A DNA stretch of 64,000 bases, taken from positions 1-64,000 of the forward strand of contig DIFA01000018.1 in assembly GCA_002418895.1 (NCBI GenBank), in the 5' to 3' direction. A program made the translations under genes and the position numbers. Under the pieces are notes generated by a model. It made no database searches. It was not told the DNA's origin and saw only the letters and a list, made by a program, of their open reading frames with translations. This document shows, in pieces, positions 33,847 to 43,062 of this stretch; the first letter of the stretch is position 1; the number at the start of each line of letters is the position of its first letter. The stretch comes from Dehalococcoidia bacterium UBA5760 (GTDB taxonomy: Bacteria; Chloroflexota; Dehalococcoidia; Dehalococcoidales; UBA5760).

Positions 33847-34554
33847 TTACCGTGTTTGCGGTACGATTTTAGTGTTCAGTTTATCGCTGATTATTCTGCC
33901 GTCCCGGACTTCGACGATGCGGTCGGTGTGTGAAGCTACTGTTCTATCATGAGTGACTACGATAAAGGTGGTATTGAACTCCTTCTTTATTTCGCCAAAT
34001 AGCCGGCAGACGTTCTGTGTGGTTACCGAATCCAGATTACCGGTAGGCTCATCGGCAAGTATGATGCTGGGGTTGTTCATCAGTGCCCGGGCAATCGCCG
34101 TTCGTTGCTGTTCTCCTCCCGAAATCTGTGTCGGCAGTCTCTTCTCAAGCTTTGCTATACCCACTATATCCAGGAGATTCCTGGCTCTATTCAGTACCTG
34201 CCCGGATTGACTTCTGTTGTGTATTAGATGCGGTATCAATACGTTTTCCAGAACGGTGAACTCCGGCAGCAGATAGTGAAACTGGAACACGAATCCGATG
34301 GTCCTGTTCCGAATTTCGGCCATCTGTTTTCTGTTCATGCTGGATACGATGTTGCTGGCAATGGTTACCTCGCCGCTGGTTGGCGTATCCAGAATGCCCA
34401 TAATATTCATCAGTGTACTTTTGCCGCTGCCGGACTCGCCGACTATCGCCGAGCAAGTCTTTGCTTCGAAACTCAGGTTGATGTCGAATAATACCTGATT
34501 CTGGTAGGCCCCGGAATATATTTTGTTAACTCCTGATAGTTCCAGGGTAATCAT
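33847..34554 (-). CDS. ABC transporter ATPase (LolD/MacB-like)
   Basis: The 235-residue ATPase has Walker A GESGSGKST, Q-loop FVFQFHYLLPEFTVLENV, signature ISGGEQQRTAIARAL, Walker B ILADEPTGNLD and switch THD, all as in the MacB/LolD/FtsE subfamily. It couples ATP use to the FtsX-fold permease encoded one base upstream. Such pairs extract lipoproteins, export peptides or transmit signals. In an organism without a clear outer membrane, export of a peptide, lipid or lipoprotein is more likely than Lol transport. Confidence 0.92.
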   Translation of the reverse strand: MITLELSGVNKIYSGAYQNQVLFDINLSFEAKTCSAIVGESGSGKSTLMNIMGILDTPTSGEVTIASNIVSSMNRKQMAEIRNRTIGFVFQFHYLLPEFTVLENVLIPHLIHNRSQSGQVLNRARNLLDIVGIAKLEKRLPTQISGGEQQRTAIARALMNNPSIILADEPTGNLDSVTTQNVCRLFGEIKKEFNTTFIVVTHDRTVASHTDRIVEVRDGRIISDKLNTKIVPQTR

Positions 34555-34555
34555 T

Positions 34556-35716
34556 TTAACCCTCTCTGATCACATCGACCGGGTTCAGTTTCAGGGATCT
34601 CCTTGCCGGAATTAAACCGGCCAAAGTTGATGATGATATCGCTATCACCCACGAGCGAATGATAAAATTGTAGTCAATATAGATTTCAATCAGAGCTGTA
34701 CCTTCAGCGCTTGACGTAAAGGTATTAAAAGCATAGAGCAGACCGAGGCCAAGTGCAATGCCTACCGTGGCACCTATCAAGCCGATCAGTAACCCTTGAA
34801 AAACGAAGATAAGACTGGCGTCTCGATCCGTAATTCCCATGGCTTTCAGAATGCCCAATTGCCGGGATTTTTGCAGTACCGTAATCGAAAGGACGCTGGA
34901 AATAGCTACTACCACGGAGGCCAGTACAACCCCCTGAATAACGCTGCTGGATATTGTTTGGCCTTCCAGCCCGCTCAGGAGATCCTTGTTTTGGTCTTTC
35001 CAGTTCGTTACCTCGACGTCTTTGTTGTTGACTGCCTCCTCTATCCGGGCGGCGATTTTGTCGGCATCGAAAAGCCTGTCCTGATCGACGGTCATTATTA
35101 TCCCCGTTATCCTGTCCCGGTAGCCAAAAAGGCGCTGCGCCGCAACCAGGTTGGTGATCACCCAGGATTTGTTGATACTCTCGATACCCAGGTCATAGAA
35201 TCCGGCTATCTCGAAGAGGTTAACCCCGCCGTCGGGAGTAAGGATGGGAAGCTTATCTCCTATTTCAACTCCCAGTTCCTCTTCCAGACTTCTCCCGATC
35301 AGTACCTGTTTCAGGGATTTTAATTGTTCACCCTGGTATATCGAATCAGATATGCCGTAGATCCGGTCTGCGCTTTGAAAATCAAACCCTTGCACCAGTA
35401 TCGGTAATATACTGTTGTCATTAGGTACCGAGGCGTTGCCGGCAGCCACAACGGATATTTTATCCAGGCCGTCGACATTGCGAACCTGATTGACGATAAT
35501 CTCCCAGTTCTTAATGGTATTGGTGTCTCCGGTCGGACGTATTGTTATCTGTGGTTGATTTCCTATCGTGCTGTTGACCAGGCTAATCTGTAAGCCGATT
35601 ATCAGCAAACCGACAAATATCTGCACCGAGACGGCGATAGCTATTCCGAATACAATCAGGGCTGTCTGTCCCTTGCCTGATTTCAGAAACCTGGTGGCGA
35701 TTTTCAGGGGAAGCAA
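34556..35716 (-). CDS. ABC transporter permease (FtsX/MacB fold)
   Basis: The 386-residue protein has one N-terminal membrane helix (LIVFGIAIAVSVQIFVGLLIIGLQISLV), a long extracytoplasmic domain of about 230 residues (periplasmic-core domain, MacB_PCD), and three C-terminal helices (VVLASVVVAISSVLSITVLQ, LIFVFQGLLIGLIGATVGIAL, SWVIAISSSTLAGLIPARRS). The final ARRSLKLNPVDVIREG is typical of FtsX-type permeases. It is cotranscribed with the ATPase. Confidence 0.9.
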   Translation of the reverse strand: MLPLKIATRFLKSGKGQTALIVFGIAIAVSVQIFVGLLIIGLQISLVNSTIGNQPQITIRPTGDTNTIKNWEIIVNQVRNVDGLDKISVVAAGNASVPNDNSILPILVQGFDFQSADRIYGISDSIYQGEQLKSLKQVLIGRSLEEELGVEIGDKLPILTPDGGVNLFEIAGFYDLGIESINKSWVITNLVAAQRLFGYRDRITGIIMTVDQDRLFDADKIAARIEEAVNNKDVEVTNWKDQNKDLLSGLEGQTISSSVIQGVVLASVVVAISSVLSITVLQKSRQLGILKAMGITDRDASLIFVFQGLLIGLIGATVGIALGLGLLYAFNTFTSSAEGTALIEIYIDYNFIIRSWVIAISSSTLAGLIPARRSLKLNPVDVIREG

Positions 35717-35937
35717 TTAATAACTCCTCTTCATATGGTTCGCTATCAATAATCGTCTTATTCCTGCATTATCCAATAAATAGAGCTATCTGGCAATCAT
35801 TGTGATATAAGTTTGGTGTTTTTCGATGTATACTTTTTCGAAAATGCGGTAAGGTATGAGTAGCGCTGTTTTGTATGCAGCGCAAATTAAGATATGGTGA
35901 ATTGAGAAAGTGGTAGCAGGGTGCATTTTCCCCTGGA

Positions 35938-36879
35938 CTATCGAATGATCAGTAACCCCGCTAAAGCCAGAGCAGCGATGGGCGGCAGGGCGGGTATAGC
36001 CTTGCCTTTGAGGAAAACGGCCTGTATCAGGTAAGCCAGCGCAAGTCCCGAGAGAGCGAAGGCTGTCGTGATGGTAGCTGTAGCCAGATCATGAGCGAAA
36101 TAAACCGAAGCTGTGAGCAGGCAGGGGAAGGCTATGTCGCCTCCACCGAGCAAGGAATATTCTCGTTCGTCAGGTTCCTGGTCGACTACATTGGTGATAG
36201 CTCCTTGTCTCAAGTCGGCTCCCCAGTGCGAAGGACTCTTCGGAATGATGAAAGCCGGTAATACTCCCACCTTAGACAGCTTTCCGGTTAACCAGAGCAT
36301 TAAACCGCGGCGTACCGCAATGAAGTCGTAGATCGCCAGTGCTCCCATTATAGCCATAACTGTCCAGGGTGTGATGAAGTGGCCGAAAACGGCTCCCACA
36401 CTGGCCAGCGCTAGTATCAGAGCTACATTGTGAAACCAAACTCGTGGTATCAGGAACCAGATGATGGCTACGGCAGAGGCTATTCCGAGTGCGCCCGCAA
36501 GCGGCATCCAGAAGACACAGGCGATAAATGAGCCCCAGGCGAATAGGAAGGCGAAAAGTATCCTCAGGGCTAATATCAGGGTTGACAGCGGAACCCTTAG
36601 CAATATTATCACGATCACTGCCGTTGCCACGAGGAAGTAGATTATTACCGGACCCAGCGATGAATAGGCAGGTACTTGAGTCACCTCACCCGAAGGTGTT
36701 GTTGCCGGTCCGGGCCACACAGATATCGTCTGGTCGGGTTGGGTAGGCATGTATATGTTGTTGGCTTCTAAGAACGAGGTTTCCTGAGATGCAATCGAGA
36801 TGGTGAGTATCTGAGCCACGATAAAGATCAGGACGGCGACGAATACAGGGTGTTGTTTGGTCAGTCTTATTATTTTCAT
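35938..36879 (-). CDS. Presenilin/signal-peptide-peptidase-like intramembrane aspartyl protease
   Basis: The 313-residue protein has about eight or nine hydrophobic segments and the three family motifs in order: YD (Tyr184-Asp185, in LAIYDFIAV), GxGD (Gly245-Asp248, in LGGGDIAFP) and PAL (296-298, in KAIPALPP). The two Asp residues are the predicted catalytic pair of A22 proteases, which cut substrates within the membrane. It matches the archaeal-type SPP_2 group. Bacterial members are uncommon. It is a single gene between an ABC export pair and a BMP lipoprotein; its natural substrate is unknown. Confidence 0.85.
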   Translation of the reverse strand: MKIIRLTKQHPVFVAVLIFIVAQILTISIASQETSFLEANNIYMPTQPDQTISVWPGPATTPSGEVTQVPAYSSLGPVIIYFLVATAVIVIILLRVPLSTLILALRILFAFLFAWGSFIACVFWMPLAGALGIASAVAIIWFLIPRVWFHNVALILALASVGAVFGHFITPWTVMAIMGALAIYDFIAVRRGLMLWLTGKLSKVGVLPAFIIPKSPSHWGADLRQGAITNVVDQEPDEREYSLLGGGDIAFPCLLTASVYFAHDLATATITTAFALSGLALAYLIQAVFLKGKAIPALPPIAALALAGLLIIR

Positions 36880-37036
36880 TTTAGTAGTTTATCCTGAGTC
36901 TGAAAAAGCCGTGGTTGTCGACAGAATTACGCCCCCCGTTTTTTGAGATGCCGCGGCATGAACTATAGCTGTTCTATGCATTAGAAGTTATTACGGTTGA
37001 TTGGAATTTTCTTTCAGGGATCAGAAGCTTCCGGTC

Positions 37037-37087
37037 GTTGTTACAAAGGTTGTGACTATTATCAATATATTATTCCTTTGTAACAAC
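37037..37087. repeat. Perfect 13-bp inverted repeat in the 358-bp gap 36880-37237
   Basis: Arms 37037-37049 (GTTGTTACAAAGG) and 37075-37087 (CCTTTGTAACAAC) flank a 25-nt AT-rich loop. It lies between the end of the BMP lipoprotein gene and the start of the presenilin-like gene, both on the minus strand. It could be a terminator for the former or an operator for the latter. There is no T-run. I see no gene in the rest of this gap. Confidence 0.6.
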
Positions 37088-37237
37088 CTAATAGTATAAC
37101 GATTGAATTCATCACCGGTTAGCTTTTAATGATCTGCATCCAATAATTGACCAATTTCCCAATTGGAGATAAGCAGCATCGCCTGATTAGGCGCTGCAAT
37201 ACAAGATGCGGTGTTTGCAATAAAACCTGTGCTGCTT

Positions 37238-38272
37238 TTACCAACCGGTGTCGATATCACCAGACTTGATGCTCTCGATAATGGCATCTATTTCTGTCTT
37301 CAACTCGACAGGAATCTGATCCTCATAGTCATGATAGGGAGCCAGGCCGACGCCGTCGTTTTTTAGCCTTCCGAAGTAGATGCCGCCGCCGGGAAACGCA
37401 CCATTGACGGTGGATTCGACTACCGAGTAAACGGCATTATCGAGACGCTTCATACACGAAGTGATTAAAATATCCTTCTCGTTGGGTAGTGTGAAATACT
37501 GGTCGACGTCCGCACCGATGCCCCATTTGCTGCGCTCCTTGGCTGCGGCCAGACAACCGTTGCCGGTCTTACCGCCCACAGCGAAGAGGACATCTACCCC
37601 TTCGTCGATGAGCGAGTTCCCCTGGATTCTGCCCTGGTCGAAGGCATCAAAGTCACCGATGTAGGTACCTTTGACCTCGACATTCTTACTCTTCTGTGAG
37701 TTGTAGTAGGCTACACCCGCCTCATAGGCCACAATGAACTGCTCTACCGGTGGAATCTTAATACCGCCTACGTAGCCAACCTGTGGGTCATCCGGGTCTT
37801 GAAGCGCAGCCCATCCGGCTGCTAGGTAGCCGGCGGGAAAGGCTGCTTCGTCTATGTTAAAGGTGATACCGGCAACATTGATGATCGGGGGATCATAGGC
37901 GTAGTCGATGATGACAAAATTAACGTCTGGGTACTGCTGTGCCATCTTCCGGGTGGCGTCGATTAGCAAAAAGCCCACGGTGACGATCATGTTATAGTCT
38001 TGATTGACGAACTCGACGATATCCCGCTCATAGTCGGCCTCATCTTGGCCTTCGATGAAACCGGTACAGACCGCCAGATTCATGTCAGCCTTTTGCAGAC
38101 CTGCCCAGGTGTTGGCGTTGAATCCGGCGTCGTCTAGACCGGCTGCGTCCGAAAGCATGCCGACTTTCAGATCGCCTGCCTTACATCCTTCCGGAAGGGC
38201 GGACTCACAGGCAATTGTAGAAAATAGACTAATGCCTAGCAGCACTATTACGGCTATTTTCGATAGTCTCAA
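37238..38272 (-). CDS. BMP-family (PnrA-like) substrate-binding lipoprotein
   Basis: The 344-residue protein has a signal peptide with a lipobox ending at IAC (about residue 22) and the basic-membrane-protein/PnrA fold: KVGMLSDAAGLDDAGFNANTWAGLQKA, YNMIVTVGFLLIDATRKMAQQYPDVNFVIIDY, FPAGYLAAGWAAL and GVDVLFAVGGKTGNGCLAAAKE. PnrA-type proteins bind nucleosides for ABC import. No cognate ABC ATPase or permease is nearby, so it is an orphan here. Translation begins at a TTG at 38272, 27 bp after mntP. Confidence 0.88.
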   Translation of the reverse strand: MRLSKIAVIVLLGISLFSTIACESALPEGCKAGDLKVGMLSDAAGLDDAGFNANTWAGLQKADMNLAVCTGFIEGQDEADYERDIVEFVNQDYNMIVTVGFLLIDATRKMAQQYPDVNFVIIDYAYDPPIINVAGITFNIDEAAFPAGYLAAGWAALQDPDDPQVGYVGGIKIPPVEQFIVAYEAGVAYYNSQKSKNVEVKGTYIGDFDAFDQGRIQGNSLIDEGVDVLFAVGGKTGNGCLAAAKERSKWGIGADVDQYFTLPNEKDILITSCMKRLDNAVYSVVESTVNGAFPGGGIYFGRLKNDGVGLAPYHDYEDQIPVELKTEIDAIIESIKSGDIDTGW

Positions 38273-38299
38273 TAATTACCCCGCTTCGCATTTATTGTG

Positions 38300-38863
38300 T
38301 CATATCATATGAAGTATCAAAATCCTGATGCCAATGGCTATCAGGATTGCTCCGCCAATAATCTCTGCTCTATTGGCGGCCAGCTTGCCCAGTCTTCCGC
38401 CTAGAAGCAGGCCCAAGATGGTGACCGCGAATGATACTATTCCGATAATCATACTGCCTGACGAAATGCTGATATCTGCAAAGCTAAAACTGAATCCAAC
38501 GGCTAGAGCATCAAGACTGGTAGCTAATGATAGAATTAGCAGCGTGAAGCCTTTAGTATTATCGGTTCCGGGTACGCTATTGTTCCTACTATGGGCTGAT
38601 TCCCATATCATTCTGCAACCTACGAAAAGCAGTAAACCAAAAGCTACCCAGTGGTCATAATCAGAAATGACTGCCAATATTCTCTGTCCTGCCAGCCACC
38701 CCAGGAATAACATCAATGCCTGAAAAGAACCAAATGATAAAGACATCCGGAGCATTTGTTGGATCGAGATCTGCTTTAGGGAAATGCCGGTAATCACCGA
38801 CACTGCGAAACAGTCGGCTGATAATGCTAGGGCTATGGGTAGAATAGTCAGTAAGTCAAGCAT
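38300..38863 (-). CDS. MntP/YtaF-type putative manganese efflux protein
   Basis: The 187-residue protein has six hydrophobic segments and the repeated DUF204 motifs: LALSADCFAVSVITGISLK near the N-terminus and LATSLDALAVGFSFSFADI in the second half. The paired Asp residues in the two halves are the metal-binding sites. The family exports Mn2+. No Mn2+ riboswitch is seen upstream. A BMP lipoprotein gene follows on the same strand. Confidence 0.9.
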   Translation of the reverse strand: MLDLLTILPIALALSADCFAVSVITGISLKQISIQQMLRMSLSFGSFQALMLFLGWLAGQRILAVISDYDHWVAFGLLLFVGCRMIWESAHSRNNSVPGTDNTKGFTLLILSLATSLDALAVGFSFSFADISISSGSMIIGIVSFAVTILGLLLGGRLGKLAANRAEIIGGAILIAIGIRILILHMI

Positions 38864-38970
38864 GTCTGGGAATTATGGCATGTTTGGAGACATTTCGTAA
38901 AACCTGGCCTGAATGGAAAGCACAGCAAGCCAAGCGCTGTAATACAAGTTATGAACGCTCACAAGTGGTA

Positions 38971-40281
38971 CTAAAACAGGGATCTAAACCAGTTGATAAA
39001 GGATTCCCAAAGATTCTTAAACTGATCAACCCAGCTACCCCCTGGATTAGGCTCTGAAGAATCATCATCTCCGAGGTCCTCATAGAAACTCTGCCAACCG
39101 GCTTTTTCTTCATCAACGTCAAAAATCGATACCTCGCTAATCCCGTCGTCTGTGGCGGTTGCCTGCTGGCCTGCCTCTAACGTTACCGTTTCATCATAAT
39201 CATAAGCGGTGAGTTCGACTGTTCCTTCAATAACCTTAACTGTATCCGACTCTTCGGTAACCTCAACGACAAAATTGGTGCCTTTGATACCGACAATCGC
39301 CCTGTTCAGAGAGATTTCATACTTCTTAGCGCCGGCCTCTCCTCTAGGAAAATAGAAGTTGGCGGCCCCCTCGATAACTCTACCCGCAGCTTCTAGGAAA
39401 GTCAGAGAGTCTCTTGTGGGAGGCAGTGTTTCAAACCAGCTTCTTTCTTTCTGCCTGTACAGGGCGCCGGTGTTTGTCCTCATGACCGTTTCGGATCCGG
39501 AAGGGGTCCTTACCGTCCAATGCTCCCCAATAAACAGACTATTATTGGCCTTTGTAGAATACTCACCGGGCATTATCTTGACCCAATTTCTCTGTGATGG
39601 TGGGAGAGAAGGCGAGTCCGCTGAAATGTATATCGGGTTACCCTCGACCTTGGTAATATACATTACGCCGCTCTTGGTAAAATCAACAGCCGGAAGATCA
39701 TCAACAAGTGGGCCTGGCGGCGGGTCCTCTGCTGTTTGCGGCGATGTCGAGGAGGGCACGCTTGTGCCTGAACCCGCACCAAAAGTCCCGCTGACAACTA
39801 GCCCTCTATCACCGGCATTGTAATGACCTGTCATACTGATTGAGAAGCTGCCACCAGTAGCGCCCGAGGGGATCGGCACGGAAATGGTAAAGGATTCTTC
39901 ATTGAAACCGGGGAAGCCACTCGGGATGTTTGTCGTGAATTGATCGGTATTGCCGCTGCACGATACGGTTGCGCTTACGTCTGCATCATAGCCGTTTCCC
40001 ATTTTAGCAGAACCGGAAATAGTCAGTTGCCCTGTTCCCAACGTGCCTCCTAAATTACGGGTAGTTGTGAAACCCCATTCATCGTTGGTATCGGTAACGG
40101 TAGCTCCTGAAATGTCATAGTTAATCTGCATTCCATTGAACGGTTCGTCAGGGAATGTACCGCCTTCCGCCATAACTTTAGATGAGGGCAGAATTACAGT
40201 CGGTAGCATTGTCGCCAGGCAAAGTATTACTACTGCCATGGTATGTACGCGTTTACGCAACAAATCTTTCTCCGTCATCAT
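38971..40281 (-). CDS. Secreted FecR-domain protein with aromatic C-terminal tail
   Basis: The 436-residue protein has an N-terminal signal peptide (cleavage probably after SKVMA, near residue 38), a beta-rich N-terminal region, a Ser/Pro-rich linker and a FecR-type domain in the second half (ISLNRAIVGIKGTNFVVEVTEESDTVKVIEGTVELTAYD, TLEAGQQATAT). No ECF sigma factor is adjacent, so it is unlikely to be a classical FecR regulator; a surface or structural role fits better. An acidic stretch (DLGDDDSSEP) is followed by a 23-residue tail that begins GGSW and ends SFINW-x2-SLF. A nearly identical tail ends the lipase-like protein at 43063-45855. Confidence 0.82.
   Translation of the reverse strand: MMTEKDLLRKRVHTMAVVILCLATMLPTVILPSSKVMAEGGTFPDEPFNGMQINYDISGATVTDTNDEWGFTTTRNLGGTLGTGQLTISGSAKMGNGYDADVSATVSCSGNTDQFTTNIPSGFPGFNEESFTISVPIPSGATGGSFSISMTGHYNAGDRGLVVSGTFGAGSGTSVPSSTSPQTAEDPPPGPLVDDLPAVDFTKSGVMYITKVEGNPIYISADSPSLPPSQRNWVKIMPGEYSTKANNSLFIGEHWTVRTPSGSETVMRTNTGALYRQKERSWFETLPPTRDSLTFLEAAGRVIEGAANFYFPRGEAGAKKYEISLNRAIVGIKGTNFVVEVTEESDTVKVIEGTVELTAYDYDETVTLEAGQQATATDDGISEVSIFDVDEEKAGWQSFYEDLGDDDSSEPNPGGSWVDQFKNLWESFINWFRSLF
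38989..39039 (-). repeat. C-terminal tail module, copy 1
   Basis: These 51 bp encode part of the aromatic tail of the FecR-domain protein and match 43084-43134 at 42 of 51 positions by my count, with no gap. The genes show no comparable similarity just before the tail. Confidence 0.85.
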
Positions 40282-40438
40282 CGGAACTCCTTGTTTGATT
40301 AAGGAAAGACCGTCAGGTTCGAATGCCTCTGATAGTGGTCCCTCTCGTTATCATAGCAAGTCAGGCGCCATAACACAAGATTGTCCGGTTATCAAGGCTT
40401 TGGGAAATGTGGCCTGGTGTGGTTTTGTAGTGCGGTAC

Positions 40439-40843
40439 TTAGTTAACCGGGATATCAATCCCGGCCTTATCCAAGACGTTCTCTTCGACAAGGATATGGC
40501 CGCTCGTTCTCATGCAGATTGCCAGAATCTGTCCAATCGAGTACTTAACGGATGATGTTCCCCCTCGCCACCCCATAATGCACTCGGCATTAAAAATCCC
40601 TTTGTTGACGCCGTCGATTACCAGTGCTACCTCGTCTCCCCCGGCCAGCATCGTCCGCACGCCATCATTCACAATCTGGTCGGAGCGATCTCCTCTCAGT
40701 ACTTTGTTGACTGTGTCAGCAGAGGACTTGTCCACATATACCGGCAAATAGCGCTGTCCGTCCTTTTCTTTTAGCATTATTAGCCATTCGTCTCTGTACT
40801 TGGCAAGCCTTACGGAATCAATTCTCATTTCGACGTAGGCCAT
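40439..40843 (-). CDS. Bifunctional-nuclease (DUF151)-like domain protein
   Basis: The 134-residue protein resembles the BFN/DUF151 fold: VEMRIDSVRLAKYRDEWLIMLKEKDGQRYLPVYVDKSSADTVNKVL matches its N-terminal half. BFN domains are small nuclease or nucleotide-related domains often found in thermophiles and anaerobes. The C-terminal half is less conserved. It lies 157 bp upstream of the FecR-protein gene. Homology is recognised from one region only. Confidence 0.65.
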   Translation of the reverse strand: MAYVEMRIDSVRLAKYRDEWLIMLKEKDGQRYLPVYVDKSSADTVNKVLRGDRSDQIVNDGVRTMLAGGDEVALVIDGVNKGIFNAECIMGWRGGTSSVKYSIGQILAICMRTSGHILVEENVLDKAGIDIPVN

Positions 40844-41091
40844 TTGCGAATTACCTCGCTGTTTTCTATTGCTTAGCAGCCAACCGGTTCACAGGGTATG
40901 TATTGTATCACATAATTTGTAATTTGCAATAACTTCCCAGAAATTAGGCTTAAAATATTGTTGCCGGCATCATTGACCGGGCAGGCTTGAGGTTGATTAT
41001 TTGGGGAAGTGGAGGGATAAGAGCTTATTATTTAGTATAATATTATATGGTACTACTGAACATATCGGAGATACTAAACGGTGGAGAGTCC

Positions 41092-41886
41092 ATGTACCGG
41101 CTGATTGATAGCCACGCTCACTTGGAAGAAATGGACAACCTGGAAAAGGTTATCGAAGAGTCTCGATCGTCCGGCATAATAGCTATCATTGCCGTTGGCT
41201 CCGATTACCAGTCCAATCAGCGGGTCTTACAGATAGCTAAACACTTTGAGGGGTTTGTTTATCCGGCTTTGGGTCTGCATCCTGCCCGTATCGAAAAGAC
41301 GGAGCTTGACCGCACTCTGGAATTCATCGAGGCGGAGATAGACCGGGCCGTATGTATAGGTGAAATAGGGCTCGACTACCATAAAAAAATCAGAGCGTTT
41401 GCTGATAAAGATTTGCAGCAGAGTGTATTCAGAGAAATGCTCGGTATCGCCGGTAAATATGGCAAACCAGTATCCGTGCACTCGCGCTATGCTTGGAAAG
41501 ACGCATTCACTTTAGTTAATGAGTCCGGAATTGAAGAGGCGGTGTTTCACTGGTATACCGGGCCCTCGAGTGTCCTGCGTGAAATAATAGGCCAGGGCTA
41601 TTTTCTTTCGGCAACGCCGGCCGTTGAATATCACGAGGAACACCGTAGGATAGTAAAAGAGACCCCTACGGAGCAGTTGCTTCTGGAAACGGACTGTCCT
41701 GTGGTCTACGGCAGGGGTCGGGAATTCGCATTTGAATCCAGGCCTGCCGATATTTACCGAAGCCTGAGGGGCGTCGCGGTGACAAGAGGAATGGATGAAA
41801 CCAAAATCGCTGAGGGAACTACCGCAAATGCCGAAAGGCTGTTCCGGTTACGTAATTATCCTAAGGAGAGCACGGAGTACATTTAG
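41092..41886 (+). CDS. TatD-family metal-dependent hydrolase (DNase)
   Basis: The protein of 264 residues has the TatD signatures: IDSHAHLEEM with the first metal-binding HxH, CIGEIGLDYHK with the bridging Glu, VSVHSRYAWKDAFTLV, VFHWYTG and LLETDCPVV with the final Asp. TatD enzymes are 3'-5' exonucleases and DNA-repair or -degradation hydrolases. I use the ATG at 41092 behind GGTGGAGAG; an upstream ATG at 41047 adds 15 non-conserved residues. It stands alone. Confidence 0.92.
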   Translation: MYRLIDSHAHLEEMDNLEKVIEESRSSGIIAIIAVGSDYQSNQRVLQIAKHFEGFVYPALGLHPARIEKTELDRTLEFIEAEIDRAVCIGEIGLDYHKKIRAFADKDLQQSVFREMLGIAGKYGKPVSVHSRYAWKDAFTLVNESGIEEAVFHWYTGPSSVLREIIGQGYFLSATPAVEYHEEHRRIVKETPTEQLLLETDCPVVYGRGREFAFESRPADIYRSLRGVAVTRGMDETKIAEGTTANAERLFRLRNYPKESTEYI

Positions 41887-41957
41887 CTATTGCTGAGGTA
41901 TAAGACGCCGATTAGGTTTGAGGGTGGTTTGAGGGTTTATAGGGGGATGGATTAGAT

Positions 41958-42974
41958 TTAACCGGAGATCTTTAGAACTCCCGCCCCACAGTATTTCCCA
42001 TACTTCAACCCAAGCAAAGCCTGATTTGCTTCTTCCAGTCCAAATTCAGTGATTTCCGGTTTTATCGGGATTTCGGCAGCCAGAGGAAGGAATTCCTCGA
42101 CATCTCTCCTGGTGATATTTGCCACACTCTTTACTTCCTTTTCCTGCCAAAGGTGTTCGGTATAGTCTAACTCAGGAATGGGAGTTTCTTTTCGAATTGC
42201 ATTGATAACCAGCCTGCCTCCCTTATTCAGATTCCTTAACGCCTCGCGCACCGGCATTCCTATCGGGGTGGTATCAATGGCACAGTCAAGTTTCATGGGT
42301 GATGCTTGTCCGGTTATTCCCACCCAGTCGGCCCCCTTCTCCCTGGCTAATTGACTCGGGGCATCATCCCTTTTCCGTGTAAAAACAAATACCCGGGAGT
42401 TCGGGAACTTATATTTAGCGATCTGAATAACCAGATGGGCAGAGGCCCCAAAGCCATACAGCCCGATGGTTTGACCGTCCTGGACTCCGGTCAGTTTTAA
42501 AGCCCGATAGCCGATGGCACCGGCACACAACAGGGGAGCGGCTTCAAGGTCAGTGAACCCGGTCGGAATCGGATAGGCAAAATCCTCCGGAACCGCAGTA
42601 TATTCAGCGTAACCGCCGTCGGCATCACAACCTGTCCCCTGGAATTGGTCGCACAGGTTTTCGTCTCCCCGCTGGCAGAGAGAGCACTTCCCACAACTTG
42701 AATAGATCCAGGCAATACCGACCCGATCTCCTGCATTGAACCTGGTTGCCGCTGAACCCAGTTTTGCCACTCTACCTACGATTTCGTGGCCCGGGATTAC
42801 CGGCAGCTTTGTTTGGCGCCTTCCTTCGATTTCATCAATTTCGGTATGGCATACCCCACAGGTCGTGACTTTTACTAAGACCTGATTGGGACCAACCTGA
42901 GGGTATGGCCAGTCCTGGAGCTCCAGTGGCATAGCGTCGATCTGTGAAACCTTCCGAAGAAGCATCGCCTTCAT
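41958..42974 (-). CDS. Zinc-dependent alcohol dehydrogenase (MDR family)
   Basis: The 338-residue medium-chain dehydrogenase has catalytic-zinc ligands in TTCGVCHTEIDE and PGHEIVGRV, the structural zinc loop CGKCSLCQRGDENLC, and the NAD(P) domain with IGLYGFGASAHLVIQIAK. It resembles the class annotated as alcohol dehydrogenase, zinc-binding, AdhP or YogA. The substrate is probably an alcohol or aldehyde. It lies 88 bp upstream (in genome order below) of the lipase gene's end; both are on the minus strand. Confidence 0.9.
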   Translation of the reverse strand: MKAMLLRKVSQIDAMPLELQDWPYPQVGPNQVLVKVTTCGVCHTEIDEIEGRRQTKLPVIPGHEIVGRVAKLGSAATRFNAGDRVGIAWIYSSCGKCSLCQRGDENLCDQFQGTGCDADGGYAEYTAVPEDFAYPIPTGFTDLEAAPLLCAGAIGYRALKLTGVQDGQTIGLYGFGASAHLVIQIAKYKFPNSRVFVFTRKRDDAPSQLAREKGADWVGITGQASPMKLDCAIDTTPIGMPVREALRNLNKGGRLVINAIRKETPIPELDYTEHLWQEKEVKSVANITRRDVEEFLPLAAEIPIKPEITEFGLEEANQALLGLKYGKYCGAGVLKISG

Positions 42975-43062
42975 TGCCTGGCCCCCATTCTAACTACTAC
43001 ATTGATATTACCCGGTGGCATTCATCAATAGTAGACCCTGGTTTAATAACCGCTGATTTGCC

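Noticed and set aside
38971..40281. FecR as an anti-sigma regulator
   Set aside because: There is no ECF sigma factor or TonB receptor nearby, and the protein has a cleavable signal peptide and no membrane helix in the middle.
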